Source: Bacteroidota bacterium (lineage in GTDB: Bacteria > Bacteroidota > Bacteroidia > Chitinophagales > Chitinophagaceae). Taken from it: a stretch of DNA of 64,000 nt. Positions 62,537 to 64,000 of this stretch are shown piece by piece. The stretch covers positions 118,968 to 182,967 of the forward strand of contig JAUZNZ010000005.1 in NCBI GenBank assembly GCA_030706735.1, written 5' to 3'. The translations under genes and the position numbers were made by a program. Under the pieces are notes generated by a model. That model was not told where the DNA came from and searched no databases. It saw only the letters and a list, made by a program, of their open reading frames with translations. Position 1 is the stretch's first letter. Every line of letters starts with the position of its first letter.

Positions 62537-62564
62537 AGAAGCCCGGCTTAGCAGCCGGGCTTCT
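62537..62564 (+). terminator. Terminator of the Oar-receptor/lipoprotein operon
   Basis: AGAAGCCCGGCT (62537-62548) and AGCCGGGCTTCT (62553-62564) form a perfect 12-bp stem with a TAGC loop, 30 bp below the lipoprotein stop. It also lies 27 bp from the end of the opposite esterase gene and could act for both. Confidence 0.85.
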
Positions 62565-62590
62565 TATTCAGGCCAGACCCATCGTACCGT

Positions 62591-63403
62591 TCATTTACCC
62601 CATCCCCATTCGAGGAACTGGGGCATGGCCCGGGCCCAGGTGGCGACGTCATGTTTACCACCAGCGATCTCCAGGTAAAAGATATCCCGCCCCGCCTCAT
62701 ACCCCTTGGCATCGAGTTCCCGGATCAGGTCCTGGGTATCGTCGATGGAATCGATCACTCCGTTGCTGTTACGATCTTCGGTTTCATCGTCGGTGCCGCA
62801 TTCAAAGAAGAATTTCAGGCCGGGCTGATACTGTCCCTCCCGGATGTGCCGGTGAATGATCCGATGTTCTTCATCGGAATAGGCGGCATCGCCTTTGTCC
62901 ACGGTTCGCCACCAAAAGGATCCGGAAAAGAGACCCGTCCGGTTGAAAATGTGCGGGTGGTTCCAAACGATGTCCAGGGCGCTCAACGCGCCAAGGGAAA
63001 ATCCGGCAAACGCGAGTTCGCTGAACCCGTTAGGGGCATATTGCCTGGACAGTGCGGGCAGCAGTTCGCGTAAAATGAATTCGGTATAGGCGGACGCTTT
63101 CGCTCCTCTACCCAGGTAATCGGGAGTAGACGCCGTTCCGTATTCCATTTTGCGTTGGCCGCCGGCGTGAATGCCGACGCACAATAGCGGACGCAGCCTA
63201 TTCCGCTCGTAGAGATCGTCGAGCATGTCCGGCAATCCCAGTTCTTCCATGTCCTGTCCGTCATTGATGAGCAATACGCTGAGCGATCCGGGCGCGGTCT
63301 CAACGGGCGGGAAGAACAGATCCACGTACACGATGCGCCCGAGTGCCGCGGATTCCAGCTCCATGCGTTCCGGCAAAATACCCCTGCGCTTTTCGATCGG
63401 CAT
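62591..63403 (-). CDS. Esterase of the enterochelin-esterase/esterase-D superfamily
   Basis: An alpha/beta-hydrolase of 270 residues without a signal peptide. The nucleophile S136 sits in FAGFSLGAL, and a C-terminal IAGGKHDVATWARAMPQFL gives the expected histidine; an aspartate is available in the ECGTDDETED region. An early VLLINDGQDMEELG segment forms the oxyanion-hole strand of this family. The substrate is unknown. It is divergent from a second, related esterase gene across 74 bp. Confidence 0.88.
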   Translation of the reverse strand: MPIEKRRGILPERMELESAALGRIVYVDLFFPPVETAPGSLSVLLINDGQDMEELGLPDMLDDLYERNRLRPLLCVGIHAGGQRKMEYGTASTPDYLGRGAKASAYTEFILRELLPALSRQYAPNGFSELAFAGFSLGALSALDIVWNHPHIFNRTGLFSGSFWWRTVDKGDAAYSDEEHRIIHRHIREGQYQPGLKFFFECGTDDETEDRNSNGVIDSIDDTQDLIRELDAKGYEAGRDIFYLEIAGGKHDVATWARAMPQFLEWGWGK

Positions 63404-63428
63404 AGCGCCAAAAATAGGTAAATGCGCG

Positions 63429-63459
63429 GTTGCCGTCTCAATTTTTTTCAGTAGGTTTG
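63429..63459 (+). promoter_or_regulatory. Bacteroidota-type promoter of the second esterase gene
   Basis: GTTG (63429-63432), a 19-nt spacer and TAGGTTTG (63452-63459, a full TAnnTTTG match) place a start near 63466, 12 bp before the ATG at 63478. Confidence 0.65.
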
Positions 63460-63477
63460 GTTAAGAGCTTTCGAAAA

Positions 63478-64000
63478 ATGGATCTACGTGAAGAGTATCA
63501 TAAATGGCATTCCCCCATCATCGGCAGGGATTTCGAAATGCTCGTTTTCGGTCATGCGGGATACCCGGTCATCCTCTTTCCGACGTCCAAGGGCTCCTAC
63601 TACCAGAATAAGGATCAGGGCCTGATCGAATCGGCGCGTTGGTTCCTTGAAGCCGGCAAGGTAAAGATCTATTGTCCCGACAGTATCGATGCCATGAGTT
63701 GGTATGACAAGTCCATTCCTCCTTATCAGCGGGCCTATAATCATACCTTATATGACAGGCTGGTACTGGACGAGATTTGCTCCCGGGCAAGGTATGAGAC
63801 GGGGCAGCCGCGTATCGCCACGGCAGGGTGCAGCTTCGGGGGTTACCATGCTGCCAATTTCGCCTTCCGGCACCCTGCGCTAACCGCCTATTGCTTTTCC
63901 ATGAGCGGCGTATTCGACATCCGTTCCTTCGTCGATGGTTACTACGATGACGCCGTCTATTACAATAATCCCGTGGACTACCTACCGGACGCTCATGATC
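63478..64000 (+). CDS. Esterase-like alpha/beta hydrolase (3' end cut by window edge)
   Basis: The first 174 residues of a second esterase-family protein, starting at the ATG at 63478 just below a well-formed promoter. It has the FGHAGYPVILFPTSKGSYYQ strand-loop, and the nucleophile S119 in TAGCSFGGYHAANFA, followed by SMSGVFDIRSF. There is no signal peptide. The remaining C-terminal part with the catalytic His lies beyond the window. Its divergent pairing with another esterase suggests a related substrate. Confidence 0.87.
   Translation, partial: MDLREEYHKWHSPIIGRDFEMLVFGHAGYPVILFPTSKGSYYQNKDQGLIESARWFLEAGKVKIYCPDSIDAMSWYDKSIPPYQRAYNHTLYDRLVLDEICSRARYETGQPRIATAGCSFGGYHAANFAFRHPALTAYCFSMSGVFDIRSFVDGYYDDAVYYNNPVDYLPDAHD

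Noticed and set aside
1..64000. CRISPR arrays, tRNA/rRNA genes, insertion sequences, toxin-antitoxin or restriction systems
   Set aside because: Looked for by eye through repeats, hallmark protein motifs and terminal inverted repeats; nothing met the standard. A tRNA or covariance-model scan was not possible here.

Overview
This window comes from a free-living member of the Bacteroidota, most likely the family Chitinophagaceae. The evidence is a SusC/RagA receptor, an Oar-like TonB-dependent receptor, a long MacB/FtsX-type permease without its own ATPase, an ECF-type sigma factor coupled to an anti-sigma protein with a carboxypeptidase-regulatory-like domain, lipoproteins with relaxed lipoboxes, few Shine-Dalgarno sites, and promoters of the TTTG / TAnnTTTG type. 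The lineage is inferred from gene content, not from a marker gene search. No tRNA, rRNA, CRISPR array, insertion sequence or prophage was seen.

Layout. 1-6635 (all minus): truncated SusC, a YdcF-like protein, a KdpE/KdpD-like two-component pair without kdpFABC, and an ammonium transporter. 6636-9208: a class A penicillin-binding protein behind a near-perfect sigma-54 promoter. 9209-14137 (minus): a large TPR sensor kinase, its NarL-type regulator and two tandemly duplicated outer-membrane lipoproteins; the duplication carried along the regulator's 3' tail. 14206-15468: a GH8 glycosidase. 15453-25133 (minus): a compact ABC exporter - response regulator - kinase - TolC - RND pump - adaptor cluster. 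25181-39974: mixed housekeeping and regulatory genes (AraC regulator, FtsX permease, DUF2130, phosphopantetheinyl transferase, dCTP deaminase, DUF3810, acyl-CoA carboxylase beta subunit, RNase HI, mannose-6-phosphate isomerase, YraN, YkgJ, XerD, sigma/anti-sigma). 40064-49661: a DUF2911 protein, then minus-strand secreted hydrolases and a Na+/solute symporter operon with two tiny membrane proteins. 49770-58268: gamma-glutamyltransferase, DinB protein, TamB-like giant protein, RibBA. 58640-64000: Oar-like receptor plus small lipoprotein, and two divergent esterases, the last cut by the window edge.

How it works together. Most of the window serves the cell envelope: nutrient receptors, efflux, peptidoglycan synthesis, outer-membrane assembly, and periplasmic peptide/amide and sugar hydrolysis feeding transporters. 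Three two-component systems, one AraC regulator, one sigma/anti-sigma pair and a sigma-54 site control it. The most noteworthy points are the sigma-54 promoter ahead of the penicillin-binding protein, the traceable lipoprotein duplication with a conserved inverted repeat, the anti-sigma protein that carries a SusC-type hinge motif, the run of three secreted proteins with glutamine-amidotransferase-like domains next to a symporter operon with two uncalled micro-proteins, and the TamB gene whose membrane anchor lies upstream of any ATG, GTG or TTG.
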